This document shows positions 35,425 to 46,529 of a stretch of 64,000 nucleotides of DNA, one piece after another (within the stretch, counting starts at the first letter, position 1; the number at the start of each line of letters is the position of its first letter). The stretch comes from Salvelinus alpinus. Taxonomy: Eukaryota; Chordata; Actinopteri; Salmoniformes; Salmonidae. The notes beneath the pieces were generated by a model. The model saw nothing but the letters and a program-made list of their open reading frames with translations, was not told where the DNA came from and did not search any database. The stretch lies in assembly GCF_045679555.1 (NCBI RefSeq), contig NC_092087.1:84496129-84560128 (forward strand), read 5' to 3'. Position numbers and translations under genes: made by a program.

Positions 35425-38345
35425 TACATTTTTAATTTCACCTTTATTTAACCAGGTAGGCAAGTTGAGAACAAGTTCTCATTTACAATTGCGACCTGGC
35501 CAAGATAAAGCAAAGCAGTTCGACACATACAACAACACAGAGTTACACATGGAGTAAAACAAACATACAGTCAATAATACAGTAGAAAAATAAGTCTATA
35601 TACAATGTGAGCAAATGAGGTGAGATAAGGGAGGTAAAGGCAAACAAAAAAGGCCATGGTGGCGAAGTAAATACAATATAGCAAGTAAAACACTGGAATG
35701 GTAGATTTGCAGTGGAAGAATGTGCAAAGTAGAGATAGAAATAATGGGGTGCAAAGGAGCAAAATAAATAAATAAATACAGTAGGGGAAGAGGTAGTTGT
35801 TTGGGCTTAATTATAGATGGGCTATGTATAGGTGCAGTAATCTGTGAGCTGCTCTGACAGCTGGTGCTTAAAGCTAGTGAGGGAGATAAGTGTTTCCAGT
35901 TTCAGAGATTTTTGTAGTTCGTTCCAGTCATTGGCAGCAGAGAACTGGAAGGAGAGGCGGCCAAAGGAAGAATTGGTTTTGGGGGTGACCAGAGAGATAT
36001 ACCTGCTGGAGCGCGTGCTACGGGTGGGTGCTGCTATGGTGACCAGCGAGCTGAGATAAGGGGAGACTTTACCTAGCAGGGTCTTGTAGATGACCTGGAG
36101 CCAGTGGGTTTGGTGACGAGTATGAAGCGAAGGCCAGCCAACGAGAGCGTACAGGTCGCAGTGGTGGGTAGTATATGGGGCTTTGGTGACAAAACGGATG
36201 GCACTGTGGTAGACTGCATCCAATTTGTTGAGTAGAGTGTTAGAGGCTATTTTGTAAATGACATCGCCGAAGTCGAGGATTGGTAGGATAGTCAGTTTTA
36301 CGAGGGTATGTTTGGCAGCATGAGTGAAGGAGGCTTTGTTGCGAAATAGGAAGCCAATTCTAGATTTAATTTTGGATTGGAGATGTTTAATGTGAGTCTG
36401 GAAGGAGAGTTTACAGTCTAACCAGACACCTAGGTATTTGTAGTTGTCCACATATTCTAAGTCAGAACCGTCCAGAGTAGTGATGCTGGATGGGCGGGCA
36501 GGTGCGGGCAGCGATCGGTTGAAGAGCATGCATTTAGTTTTACTTGCATTTAACTTCTTATGGCTGGGGGCAGTATTGAGTAGCTTGGATGAATAAGATG
36601 CCCAGAGGTGCCCAGAGAAAACTGCCTGCTACTCAGTCCCAGAAGCTAAAATATGCATATTATTAGTATATTTGGATAGAAAACACTCTGAAGTTTCGAA
36701 AACTGTTTGAATGATGTCTGTGAGTATAACAGAACTCATATGGCAGGCAAAAACCTGAGAAAAAATCCAACCAGGAAGTGGGAAATCTGAGGTTTGTAGT
36801 TTTTCATCTCATTGCCTATCGGAGATACAGTGGGATATTGGTCATATTGCACTTCCTAAGGCTTCCACTAGATGTCAACAGTCTTTAGAACCTTGTTTGA
36901 TGCTTCTACTGTGAAGTGGCGGCGAATGACAGGGGATTGAGTCAGAGGTCTGGCAGAGAGCCACGAGCTGACCATGCGCGTTCACGTGAGAGTTAGCTTG
37001 AGTTCCATTGCATTTCTACAGACAAAGGAATTCTCCGGTTGGAACATTATTGAAGATTTATGATAAAAACATCCCAAAGATTGATTCTATACATCGTTTG
37101 ACATGTTTCTACGGACTGTAACGGAACTTTTTGCGCGTCATGAAATTGCATTTGTGAACTCAAGGCGCGAACAAAAAGGAGGTATTTGGACATAAATGAT
37201 GAACTTTATCGAACAAATCAAACATTTATTGTGGAACTGGGATTCCTGGGAGTGCATTCTGATGAAGATCATCAAAGGTAAGTGAATATTTATAATGCTA
37301 TTTCTGACTTCTGTTGACTACACAACATATGTTTGGCTGGTTTTGGTCTCTGAGAGCTGTACTCAGATTATTGCATGGTGTGCTTTTTCAGTAAAGCTTT
37401 TTTGAAATCTGACACAGCAGTTTCATTAAGGAGAAGTTTATCTAAAGTTCCATGTATAACACTTGTATTTTCATCAACATTTATGATGAGTATTTCTGTA
37501 AATTGATGTGGCTCTCTGCAAAATCACCGGATGTTTTTGGAACTACTGAACATAACGCGCCAATGTATACAGAGATTTTTTTATATAAATATGAACTTTA
37601 TCGAACAAAACATACATGGATTGTGTAACATGAAGTCCTATGAGTGTCATCTGATGAAGATCATCAAAGGTTAGTGATTAATTTTATCTCTATTTCTGCT
37701 TTTTGTGACTCCTCTCTTTGGCTGGAAAAATGGCTGTGTTTTTCTGTGACTTGGCACTGACCTAACATAATCGTTTGGTATGCTTTCGTTGTAAAGCCTT
37801 TTTGAAATCGGACACTGTGGTGGGATTAACAAGAAGTGTATCTTTAAATTATGTAAAATACTTGTATGTTTGAGGAATTTTAATTATGAGATTTCTGTTG
37901 TTTGAATTTGGCACCCTGCACTTTCACTGGCTGTTGTCATATCGATCCTGTTAGCGGGATCTCAGCCATAAGAAGTTTTAAAACAGTGTCCAAAGAAGGG
38001 CCAGAGGTATACAGAATGGTGTCATCTGCGTAGAGGTGGATCAAAGAATCACCAGCAGCAAGAGCGACATCATTGATATATACAGAGAAGAGAGTCGGCC
38101 CGAGAATTGAACCCTGTGGCACCCCCACAGAGAGGTCCGGACAACAGGCCCTCTGATTTGACATACTGAACTCTATCAGAGAAGTAGTTGGTGAAACAGG
38201 CGAGGCAATCATTTGAGAAACCAAGGCTGTTTAGTCTGCCAATAAGAATGTTGTGATTGACAGAGTCGAAAGCCTTAGGCAGGTCGATGAATACGGCTGC
38301 ACAGTAATGTCTCTTATCGATGGCGGTTATGATATCGCTACATCG
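35425..38345 (-). mobile_element. 5'-truncated LINE inside the 50-bp array, itself split by a TTAA-type element
   Basis: On the minus strand the 5'-most part (38345-37978) encodes RT motifs [31 protein letters not shown] and the catalytic LYADD. After the nested insert, 36529-35822 encodes the C-terminal region (YLGVWLDCKLSFQTHIKHLQ, AVYHSAIRFVTKAPYTTHHC, NDWNELQKSLKL). The 3' tail near 35440-35560 has the 'cacctttatttaaccaggta' motif common to fish LINE ends. Frame breaks and the lost endonuclease make it dead. The same family is at 50775-52372. Confidence 0.85.
36552..37977 (-). mobile_element. Non-autonomous TTAA-type DNA element (about 1.4 kb)
   Basis: Ends are inverted repeats (aacttcttatggctg and cagccataagaagtt); the right end abuts TTAA and the left reads gcattTAA at the same place. 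TTAA targets and this layout suggest piggyBac-like mobility. Inside are two related modules (gaactttatcgaacaaa... gatgaagatcatcaaaggt at about 37200-37280 and 37590-37670) and the segment aatatgcatattattagtat shared with 45123-46123 and 58160-58975. No transposase. It interrupts the LINE reverse transcriptase. Confidence 0.65.
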
Positions 38346-38472
38346 CCACACCTGGCGACATTAATTTACTACATCACTACACCCTGGTTACATCGCCACA
38401 CCTGCGAACATTAATTTACTACATCACTACACACTGGTTACACCTCCACACCTGGTGACATTAATTTACAGC
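38346..38472. repeat. 50-bp minisatellite (copy 2), right part
   Basis: Two and a half units resume after the LINE insertion (cacacctggcgacattaatt), with more substitutions than the left part. Confidence 0.85.
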
Positions 38473-38532
38473 ATTTCAGTGCATCACTCATATGGCTTGC
38501 TGGCTAACTAGTGTAGGAACTCCCTAGGTGAG

Positions 38533-39023
38533 CCATCCTTACTCTTTACTCGACTCAGGCTTAGAGACGCTGTCCATGTTCACTTCATGGATCTCCTTTT
38601 TTGCCACAGTGGGACTGAAAAAAATACAAAAACATCTAAATAAAGAGAACTGTTACCAATTGTGAGAAGACCGTATTAGCAAAAGGACATTAATATTTAC
38701 ATTGCCCTTGGCTGGAACACGTATGACAGGGAAAAACTCAAGACATATTTCACACAAAAGTAGGAAGGATGCACAATGCATAACATTTTTGGTGATAGCC
38801 AAGTTCCTTTCAATAATGTATGACTTGAGGATGAGAGAATCTCAAATAGAGTTTGGTAGAGTTTGGTTTGAGAGCCAAACTGAGAGGCTGTCCTGTTAGG
38901 AGAGGTTTTGCTCACCTGCAGACAGGTGTATTGTATTGTCCACCAGCTCAAGGCATTGAGCAGCCCAGCTCGATATTGGCCCCAGCAGCACCGTCTCCTC
39001 TGTCTGAGCATTGATCCTGGCAC
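38533..39023 (-). other. Possible two-exon 3' end of an unidentified gene
   Basis: On the minus strand, 39023-38916 is bounded by ttttctgcag and GTGAGC and is open in two frames, one reading ARINAQTEETVLLGPISSWA then AQCLELVDNTIHLSA. A second candidate exon follows the acceptor ttttttcag at about 38615 and in one frame reads PTVAKKEIHEVNMDSVSKPE then SSKE and a stop near 38535. The phases of these two frames do not join cleanly, so one exon may be false or frameshifted. I do not recognise the product. It lies between the array and a LINE. Confidence 0.3.
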
Positions 39024-39203
39024 CTGCAGAAAACAGAGACAACAGATGGAGGATTTAATTTTTTTTCTTCTGGGAAACCACTTTTAAAGGATTTTCTAAT
39101 CTATTCCCACTGTTGGCTATTGACCACAGAAATCGTATTTTTATTTTGGGAAATGAAACATCAAATTAATAAACAGACTTTCTAAACGTGGGTCCTTTGT
39201 ATT

Positions 39204-41155
39204 AAGAAATCCTGCTATGCCCTCCAACGAACCATCAAACAGGCAAAGCATCAATACAGGACTAAGATCGAATCGTACTACATCGGCTCCAACGCTCGTG
39301 GGATATGGCAGGGCTTGCAAACCATTACAGACTACAAAGGGAAGCACAGCAGAGCTGCCCAGTGACACGAGCCTACCAGACAAGCTAAACCAATTCTATG
39401 CTTGCTTCGAGGCAAATAACAATGAAACATGCATGAGAGCACCAGCTGTTCCGGGAAGACATAGTGATCGCGCTCTCCGCAGCCGATGTTAGTAAGACCT
39501 TTAAACAGGTCAACATTCACAAGGCCAGACGGATTACCAGGACGTGTACTGCGAGCACACGTTGACCAACTGGCGAGTGTCTTCAGTGATATTTTCAAAC
39601 TCTCCCTGTTCGAAAATGTAATACCAACATGTTTTAAGCAGACCACCATAGTCCCTGTTCCCAAGAACACTAAGGTAACCTGCCTAAATGACTGCCGACC
39701 CGTAGCACTCACGTCTGTAACCATGAAGTGCTTTGAAAGGCTGGTCATGGCTCACATCAACACCCTTATCCCAGAAATCCTAGACCCACTCCAATTAGCA
39801 TACCGCCCGAACAGATCCACAGATGATGCAATCTCAATTGCACTCCACACTGCCCATTCCCCTGCCCTTTCCCACCTGGACAAACGACACATCTATGTGA
39901 GAATGCTATTCATTGACTACAGCTCAGCGTTCAACAACATAGCGCCCTCAAAGCTCATCAATAAGCTAAGGACCCTGGGACTAAACACCTCCCTCTGCAA
40001 CTGGATCCTGGACTTCCTAACGGGCCGCCCCCCAAGTGGTAAGGGTAGGTAACAACACATTTGCCACGCTGATCCTCAACACAGGGGCCCCTCAGGGGTG
40101 CGTGCTCAGTCCCCTCCTGTACTCCCTGTTCACTCATGACTGCACGGCCAGGCACGACTCCAACACCTCAATTATGTTTGCCGATGACACAACAGTGATC
40201 ACCGACAATGACGAGACAGCCTATAGGGAGAAGATCAGAGACCTGGCCGTGTGGTGCCAGCACAACAACCTCTCCCTCAACAACCTCTCCCTCTCCCTCA
40301 TCAAGACAAAGGAGATAATTGTGGACTACAGGAAAAAGAGGACCGAGCACGCCCCATTCTCATCGATGGGGCTGTAGTGGAGCATGTTGAGAGCTCCACA
40401 TGTCCACATCACCAGCAAACTAACATGGTCCAAGCACACCAAGACAGCCATGAAGAGGGCACGACAAAACCTATTCCCCCTCAAGAGACTGAAAAGATTT
40501 GGCATGGGTCCTCAGATCCTCAAAAGGTTCTACAGCTGCACCATCGAGAGCATCCTGACTGGTTGCATCACTGCCTGGAATGGCAACTGCTCGGCCTCCG
40601 ACCAAAAGTCACTGCAGAAAGTAGTGCGTACGGCCCAGTACATAACTGGGGCCAAGCTTCCTGCCATCCAGGACCTCTATACCAGGCGGTGTCAGAGGAA
40701 GGAACTAAAAATTGTCAAAGACTCCAGCCACCCCAGTCATAGATGTTTCTCTTTGCTACCGCACGGCAAGCGGTACCGGAGCGCCAAGTCTAGGTCCAAG
40801 AGGCTTCTAAACAGCTTCAAATGGCTACCCAGAATATTTGCATTGCCCCCTCCCCCTTTTACACAGCTGCTACTCTCTGTTATTAGCTATGCAAAGCCAC
40901 TTTAATAACTCTACCCTACATGTACATATTACCTCAATTACCTCGACCAACCGGTGCCCCCGCACATTGACTCTGTACCGGTACCCCCTGTATATAGTCT
41001 CGCTAGTGTTATTTTATTCTTCTGCTCTTTAATTACTTGTTACTTTTATTTCTTTTTCATGTTTTTTTAACTGCATTGTTGGTTAGGGGCTTGTAAGTAA
41101 GCATTTCACTGTAAGGTCTACTATTCGGCACACTAATAAAATTGGATTTGATTTG
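39204..41155 (+). mobile_element. LINE, endonuclease-distal and RT part, frameshifted
   Basis: The plus strand encodes in several frames the region before the RT (SDTSLPDKLNQFYACFEANN), RT motifs ([60 protein letters not shown]; the catalytic FADD at about 40180) and the C-terminal region (CTIESILTGCITAWNGNCSA; YTRRCQRKELKIVKDSSHPS). The 3' tail ends near 'aaaattggatttgatttgat'. Frameshifts near 40030 and 40380 inactivate it, and the 5' end is truncated. The same family recurs at 56975-57800 and 63316-64000. Confidence 0.9.
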
Positions 41156-41700
41156 ATCAGGGCGCCGAAGACATGTCGATTGCGACAGCCCTCCGCGCCT
41201 CTGAATGCATTCAAATCAAATGTATTTATATAGCCCTTCTTACATCAGCTGATATATCAAATGATTCTTATTATAATTAATAATAATCACAGTAGTTGTC
41301 GAGGGTGCAACAAGTCAGCACCTCAGGAGTAAATGTCAGTTGGCTTTTCATAGCCGATCATTGTATATTATGAGTACAGCGACTGCAATTAGAAGACATC
41401 ATGTTAATGTTACTACTTAGCTTCGGCTGTTGGAGGTCCTGACGAACCATGTCCAGATAAAACGTCCGGAGTGAAAAAGTTGATTGAAAAAAAGTTGAGT
41501 GAGGGAAAAACAAAAAATATAAATGGTAATTAAAAAGTATAAACCGTAAAGTTACCAGGTAGCAAAGTAAGGTTGGCAACAAAACACAGAGCAGCAGCAC
41601 GTAAACAAGTCTGCAAGTTGTGACCGGAAATGACAGTTGTACAACTGACTAGGTATCCCTTTCACAGACCACTGTAGTTCTCAGTCAACTGATTCCAAAA
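41156..41700. repeat. Dispersed repeat fragments, no gene
   Basis: Positions 41203-41260 match a common fish repeat (tgtatttatatagcccttct). The rest contains a short direct pattern and AT-rich stretches; I see no exon. Open frames here have no family motifs. Confidence 0.4.
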
Positions 41701-41705
41701 CTCAC

Positions 41706-41774
41706 CTGTCCATTCTCTACTGTGTCTCTTCTGTCTCTTGTGTCAGAGGTGGATATAGAGGCCTTCTTCCTGTT
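41706..41774 (-). CDS. Cytoplasmic-tail exon of CD22-like gene (copy 3, minus)
   Basis: On the minus strand, between ttttcag and the donor GTGAG, it encodes (N)RKKASISTSDTRDRRDTVE NGQ, clearly related to the tail exon of copies 1 and 2 (KKASTSTYVTSDRADDGQ) but diverged, so this is an older paralogue. The first bases differ, giving an extra NR. Confidence 0.65.
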
Positions 41775-41894
41775 CTGAAAATGAAAGAATGAATGAACAG
41801 ATGAATGGAAGAATCAATCAATCAATCAATAAAAATGTGTCAAGATCAATGATAAAAAACAGAATGTGAATAAGGGTAAATTCATCTCACTCAC

Positions 41895-42816
41895 CTGAAC
41901 CACATGAACCCAACGAGACAGAAAATGAGAATCAGAACAACAACTAGGATTCCTACAACTGCATTCTTCAAAGACTTTGGTTCCCCAACGAACATAACAG
42001 GAGAACAGAGATTCTCGTAGCCTTTAACAGCACAGGAGTAGCTGACTGCGTCCTCACTGCTGACTTGTTCTAGGTAGAGGTAGTTATCTTGGGTGTTTGG
42101 GTTGGTGAGAAGTATGATAGAAAAATTACATATTTACCTTATTTGTTTGATATTAATAGTTAACAATATATACCTAACAATAGTAAGACATTTCTGTCCT
42201 ATTAATGATGTGTTTTTTATGGTCTCCACTCTAGCTTCCTGCAGCTAGTCGAGGACATGGGTTTTACTAGAGATAGCTTGAAGCTGACAATTGATTGATG
42301 TCCTAGTGATAAAAAAAAAAAACATTCCATTCTATCATTAGTGGTGCATGTGAGACATATGTCTCCGGTCTAACTGAGCCTGCATTCTATACATGAGATT
42401 GTGTCTGTGACTCGAGATAGAGATAGCCTGAAGGAATAGAACAAACATCTCATTGTTTGTTCTCATCCTTGCATCTGGGAAACTAAGCCGGGGAGGAGTC
42501 GAACTAGCCCGACTAAGAATTTTTAAGTCCTGTATAACATCTGTTTTCTCATTATCAGTTGGGTTACTCGGTCCAACACTCAAGGGTGTTGGGTCGACAG
42601 CCTCATTATTGCAATGATTAATCGATATTGAATAAAGATGATTGTTTGAAGAAATGACAAAGTCTCTCACTTGATTAGAATATTCCACAGCAGAAGTTGT
42701 CCGTTCTTGTACCAGATGTAGGTGGGGTTGGGGTTGTCAGTCAGAAGACAGGTGGTGCTACAGTTCAGTGTTCTCTTCTTTTCCTCTGTGGAGGAAGACA
42801 CCTTCACCTGCAGGTC
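41895..42816 (-). pseudogene. CD22-like Ig C2 plus transmembrane exon (copy 3), split by insertion
   Basis: The first part (42816-42692) encodes LQVKVSSSTEEKKRTLNCST, TCLLTDNPNPTYIWYKNGQ; the second (42113-41895) encodes TNPNTQDNYLYLEQVSSEDA, VSYSCAVKGYENLCSPVMFV and, without an intron, the membrane helix VVGILVVVLILIFCLVGFMW. A 578-bp insert separates them, and a solo LTR replaces the splice acceptor region at the 5' edge. Domain parts are otherwise open, so the exon was functional until the insertions. Confidence 0.8.
42114..42691 (-). mobile_element. 578-bp insertion of unnamed element in an Ig exon
   Basis: Flanked by agaagt at 42108-42113 and 42692-42697, a 6-bp target duplication. On the minus strand it begins gctgtggaatattctaatca and ends tttctatcat. 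I see no coding region, inverted ends or poly-A tail; it contains a T/A-homopolymer near 42310. It could be a solo LTR or a small non-autonomous element. Confidence 0.65.
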
Positions 42817-43251
42817 TGTAACGGCTCTCTTTCGGTGAGTGAGTAGACCAAGGCGCAGCGGGTTGTGAATACATAATGACTTTAATGCAAGACGAAGACA
42901 GACACGAAAATACACTTGAATGATTAACAAAATAACAAAACGAACTAGACAGACCTAAACTATGAACTTACATGAAACGAGGAACACATAAACAGGAACG
43001 ACCGAGACAGTACCGTGTGGTGCAACAAACACAGACACAGCGACAATCACCCACAAACAAACAGTGAGAACAACCTACCTTAATATGACTCTCAATTAGA
43101 GGAAAACGCAAAACACCTGCCTCTAATTAAGAGCCATACCAGGCAACCCAAAACCAACATAGAAACAGAAAACATAGACTGCCCACCCAAAACTCACGCC
43201 CTGACCATCACACACATACAAAACAACAGAAAACAGGTCAGGAACGTGACA
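42817..43251 (-). mobile_element. Solo LTR at the 5' edge of the Ig C2 exon (copy 3)
   Basis: 435 bp, starting TGTCACG and ending GTTACA on the minus strand, flanked by AGGTC on both sides (42812-42816, 43252-43256). A polyadenylation-like ATTAAA occurs in 'gcattaaagtcattatg' about 60 bp before its end. It sits about five bases inside the exon, so the splice acceptor is now 435 bp away from the coding sequence. Confidence 0.8.
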
Positions 43252-43294
43252 AGGTCTGAATGATTCTAATGAATTAATATAATTTGTTATAATA

Positions 43295-44914
43295 CTGTTG
43301 AAGTCGGAAGTTTACATACACCTTAGCCAAATACATTTAAACTCAGTTTTTCAGAATTCCTGACAATTAATCCTAGTAAAAACTCCCTGTCTTAGGTCAG
43401 TTAGGATCACCACTATTTTAAGAATGTGAAATGTCAGAATAATAGTCGAGAATTATTTATTTCAGCTTTTATTTCTTTCATCACATTTCCAGAGGGTCAG
43501 AAGTTAACATACACTCAATTAGTATTTAGTAGCATTGCCTTTACATTGTTTAACTTGGGTCAAACGTTTCGGGTAGCCTTCCACAACCTTCCCACAATAA
43601 GTTGGGTGAATTTTGGCCCATTCCTCCTGACAGAGCTGGTGTATCTGAGTCAGGTTTGTAGGCCTCCTTGTACGCACATGCTTTTTCAGTTCTGCCCACA
43701 AATGTTCTATAGGATTGAAGTCAGGGCCTCTCCAATACCTTGACTTTATTGTCCTCAAGCCATTTTGTCACAACTTTGGAAGTATGCTTGGGGTCATTGT
43801 CCATTTGGAAGACCCATTTGCGACCAAGCTTTAACTTCCTGATTGATGTCTTGAGATGTTGCTTCAATATATCCACATAATTTGCCACATCATGATGCCA
43901 TCTATTTTGTGAAGTGCACCAGTCCCTCCTGCAGCAAAGCACCCCCACAACATGATGCCACCCTCGTGCTTCATGGTTGGGATGGTGTTCTTCGGCTTGC
44001 AAGCCCCCACCCCCTTTTTACTCCAAACATAACGATGGTCATTATGGCCAAACAGTTCTATTTTTGTTTCATAAGACTAGAGGACATTTCTCCAAAAAGT
44101 ACGATCTTTGTCCCCATGTGCAGTTGCAAACCGTAGTCTGGCTTTTTTATGCGGTTTTGGAGCAGTGACTTCTTCCTTGCTGAGCGGTCTTTCAGGTTTT
44201 GTCGATATAGGACTCGTTTTACTGTGGAAATAGATACTTTTGTACCTGTTTCCTCCAGCATCTTCACAAGATCCTTTGCTGTTGTTCTGGGATTGATTTG
44301 CACTTTTCGCACCAAACGTTCATCTCTAGGAGCCAGAACGCGTCTCCTTCCTGAGCGGTATGACGGCTGCATGGTCCCATGGTGTTTATACTTGCATACT
44401 ATTGATTGTACAGATGAATGTGGTACCTTCAGGCATTTGGAAATTGCTCTCAAGGATGAACCAGACTTGTGGAGGTCTACAATTTATTTCTCTGAGGTCT
44501 TGGCTGATTTCTTTTGATTTCCCATGATGTCAAGCAAAGAGGCACTGAGTTTGATGGTAGGCCTTGAAAATACATCCACAGGTACACCTCCAATTGACTT
44601 AGCCTAATTTACATAATTTATCAGAAGCTTCTAAAGCCATAACATAATTTTCTGGAATTTCCCAAGCTGTTTAAAGGCACAGTCAACTTAGTGTATGTAA
44701 ACTTCTGACCCACTGGATTTGTGATACAGTAAGTTATAAGTCAAATAATCTGTATGTAACCAATTGTTGGAAAAATGACTTGTGTCATGCACAAAGTAGA
44801 TGTCCTAACCGACTTGCCTAAACTATAGTTTGGTAACAAGAAATTTGTGGAGTGGTTTAAAAATTAGTTTTAATCACTCCAACCTAAGTGTATGTAAACT
44901 TCCGACTTCAACAG
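43295..44914 (-). mobile_element. Sleeping Beauty-type Tc1 transposon (third copy)
   Basis: 1620 bp between TA dinucleotides, ends ctgttgaagtcggaagttta and its inverse. The minus-strand transposase is broken: a frame change after the start (near 44520), then RAISKCLKVPHSSVQSIVCK at 44453, KHEARGW/HHVVGVLC in another frame, and NDPKHTSKVVTKWLEDNKVK followed by SRYWRGPDFNPIEHLWAELK with the catalytic Glu. Its sequence differs from the copies at 13941 and 31213, so it is an independent insertion. It lies next to the 3' end of the V-type Ig exon of copy 3. Confidence 0.92.
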
Positions 44915-44925
44915 TATATTGTGAC

Positions 44926-46262
44926 AGTCAGTTGTTCCATGGAAGCTGTACCCCATTCTGCATTCTGTGTTTTAAATCTGAACTTGTATTCAGTTGAATC
45001 TCTCAGGTCTGTGATTCTCAGGGTGCAGTCTTTCTCTTTAGTCCCAAAGTACTCAGCACAACCGGCATACTCTGGCACCGAGCTCAGGATTTTAGGCACC
45101 TTATTACATTTCTCTTGTTTAAAACCTCTTAGCGCACAGTTCCCGCCAGCGGGATCAAATTCGACAACATCCGGTGAAATTGCAGAGCGCCAAATTCAAA
45201 ATAAAAAAATCGGAATATTAAACATTCATGAAAATACAAGTGTCTCACATGGTTCAAAAGCTTAGAATCTTGGTAATCGAACTGCGTTGTCAGATTTCAA
45301 AAAGGCTTTACGGCAAAAGCATAGCATTCGATTGTCTGAGGACAGCGCCTCACATTAGCATATTTTCCAAACCAGCACAGGCATCACAAAATATCAAATA
45401 AAGATAAATAAAATCACTTACTTTTGAAGATCTTCCTCTGTTTGCAATCCCAAGGGTCCCAGCTACACAATAAATTGTGTTTTTTTCCGATAAAGTCCTT
45501 CTTTATATCTCAAAAACGCCGTTTAGTTGGCGCCATTGAATTCAATAACCCAACATGCCGACAAAGGATTCCAAAATGTTACCAGAAAAGTTCGTACAAA
45601 CAAGTCAAACTATGTTTTTTAACCATCCTCAGGTTGTCTAATATATAAATAAACAATAATATTTCGGACGGAGATTACTATGTTCAATAGGAAAGGAAAA
45701 GAGCGAAGAGCGCGCCCACGTTCGCGCATGCAAAAAGACAACTTTTGCATTGGCGCTCACTTTGGAAAGACTACAAATACTTCTTCATTTTTCAGAAATA
45801 CAAGCCTAAAACCTTGTATAAAGACTGTTGACATCTAGTGGAAGCCATAGGAACTGCAATCTGGGAGGCGGAAATTATATCTTTCAATAGCATTGCATTG
45901 GAAGTCATTCGGGGCTTAAAGAAAACAATTCTGGATGGATTTTCACCTGCTATATCAGTTCTGTTATACTCACAGACATTATTTTAACAGTTTTAGAAAC
46001 TTCAGAGTGTTTTCTATCCAATTATATGCATATCCTAGCTTCTGGGCCTGAGTAACAGGCAGTTTACTTTGGGCACGTCAGACAGGCGGAAATTCAGGAA
46101 ACTAGACCGTGCGCTGAGAGGTTTTAAACCAGTTTGGTTCTGAGACTACATGATAACTTGGATGTTGATATGTGCAGGGCAGTTCCACTGTTAAGCCCTT
46201 CACAGCACAGATACTCTGATGGGTGTAAGTCATGTTGAAACAGTTCTGACCCAGAACTGTTG
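44926..46262 (-). pseudogene. CD22-like Ig V-type exon (copy 3), split by TTAA element
   Basis: The 5' part (46262-46124) encodes VLGQNCFNMTYTHQSICAVK, GLTVELPCTYQHPSYHVVSE and PNWF; the 3' part (45122-44926) continues with KILSSVPEYAGCAEYFGTKE, KDCTLRITDLRDSTEYKFRF. Both halves are open and meet at a TTAA in the sequence for W-F-K, so the exon was intact before insertion. Sequence upstream of about 46264 is a Tc1-like fragment; it supplies apparent hydrophobic residues that imitate a signal peptide but are not part of the gene. Confidence 0.8.
45123..46123 (+). mobile_element. Non-autonomous TTAA-type element (1001 bp) in an Ig exon
   Basis: Flanked by TTAA at 45119-45122 and 46124-46127, with inverted ends aacctcttagcgca and tgcgctgagaggtt. 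No transposase frame. Internal sequence (tagaaaacactctgaagttt in one orientation, and the 'catctagtggaagcc' segment) is shared with 36552-37977 and 58160-58975. The precise TTAA target is typical of piggyBac-like elements. Confidence 0.8.
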
Positions 46263-46263
46263 C

Positions 46264-46510
46264 ACTCAACAAAAATATTAATACAACATGCAACAATTTA
46301 TATGATTTTACTGAGTTAAATGTTCATATAAAGAAATCAGTCAATTTAAATAAATGAATTAGGCACTAATCTATAGATGTCACATAACTGGGAATACTGA
46401 TATGCATCTGTTGGTCACAGATACCTTAAAAAAAAGGTACTCAGTATCTGGTGTGACCACCACTTGCAGTGCAACACATCTCCTTCACATAATACAATAG
46501 ATTGAATGTA
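46264..46510 (-). mobile_element. Terminal fragment of a Tc1-like element
   Basis: Inverted counterpart of 10541-10777 (actcaacaaaaatattaata ... ggtcacagataccttaaaaa). Only the end of the element remains. Confidence 0.6.
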
Positions 46511-46529
46511 TTTCTGTATTGAATACATG

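Noticed and set aside
35192-35557. 121-codon open frame on the plus strand
   Set aside because: It spans unrelated repeat ends, including a LINE 3' tail in the opposite orientation.
46102-46296. Apparent signal peptide (LHVVLIFLLSATVLGQ) in front of the Ig V domain of copy 3
   Set aside because: The hydrophobic residues are encoded by a Tc1-like repeat end and there is no ATG at the start, so it is chance, not a leader.
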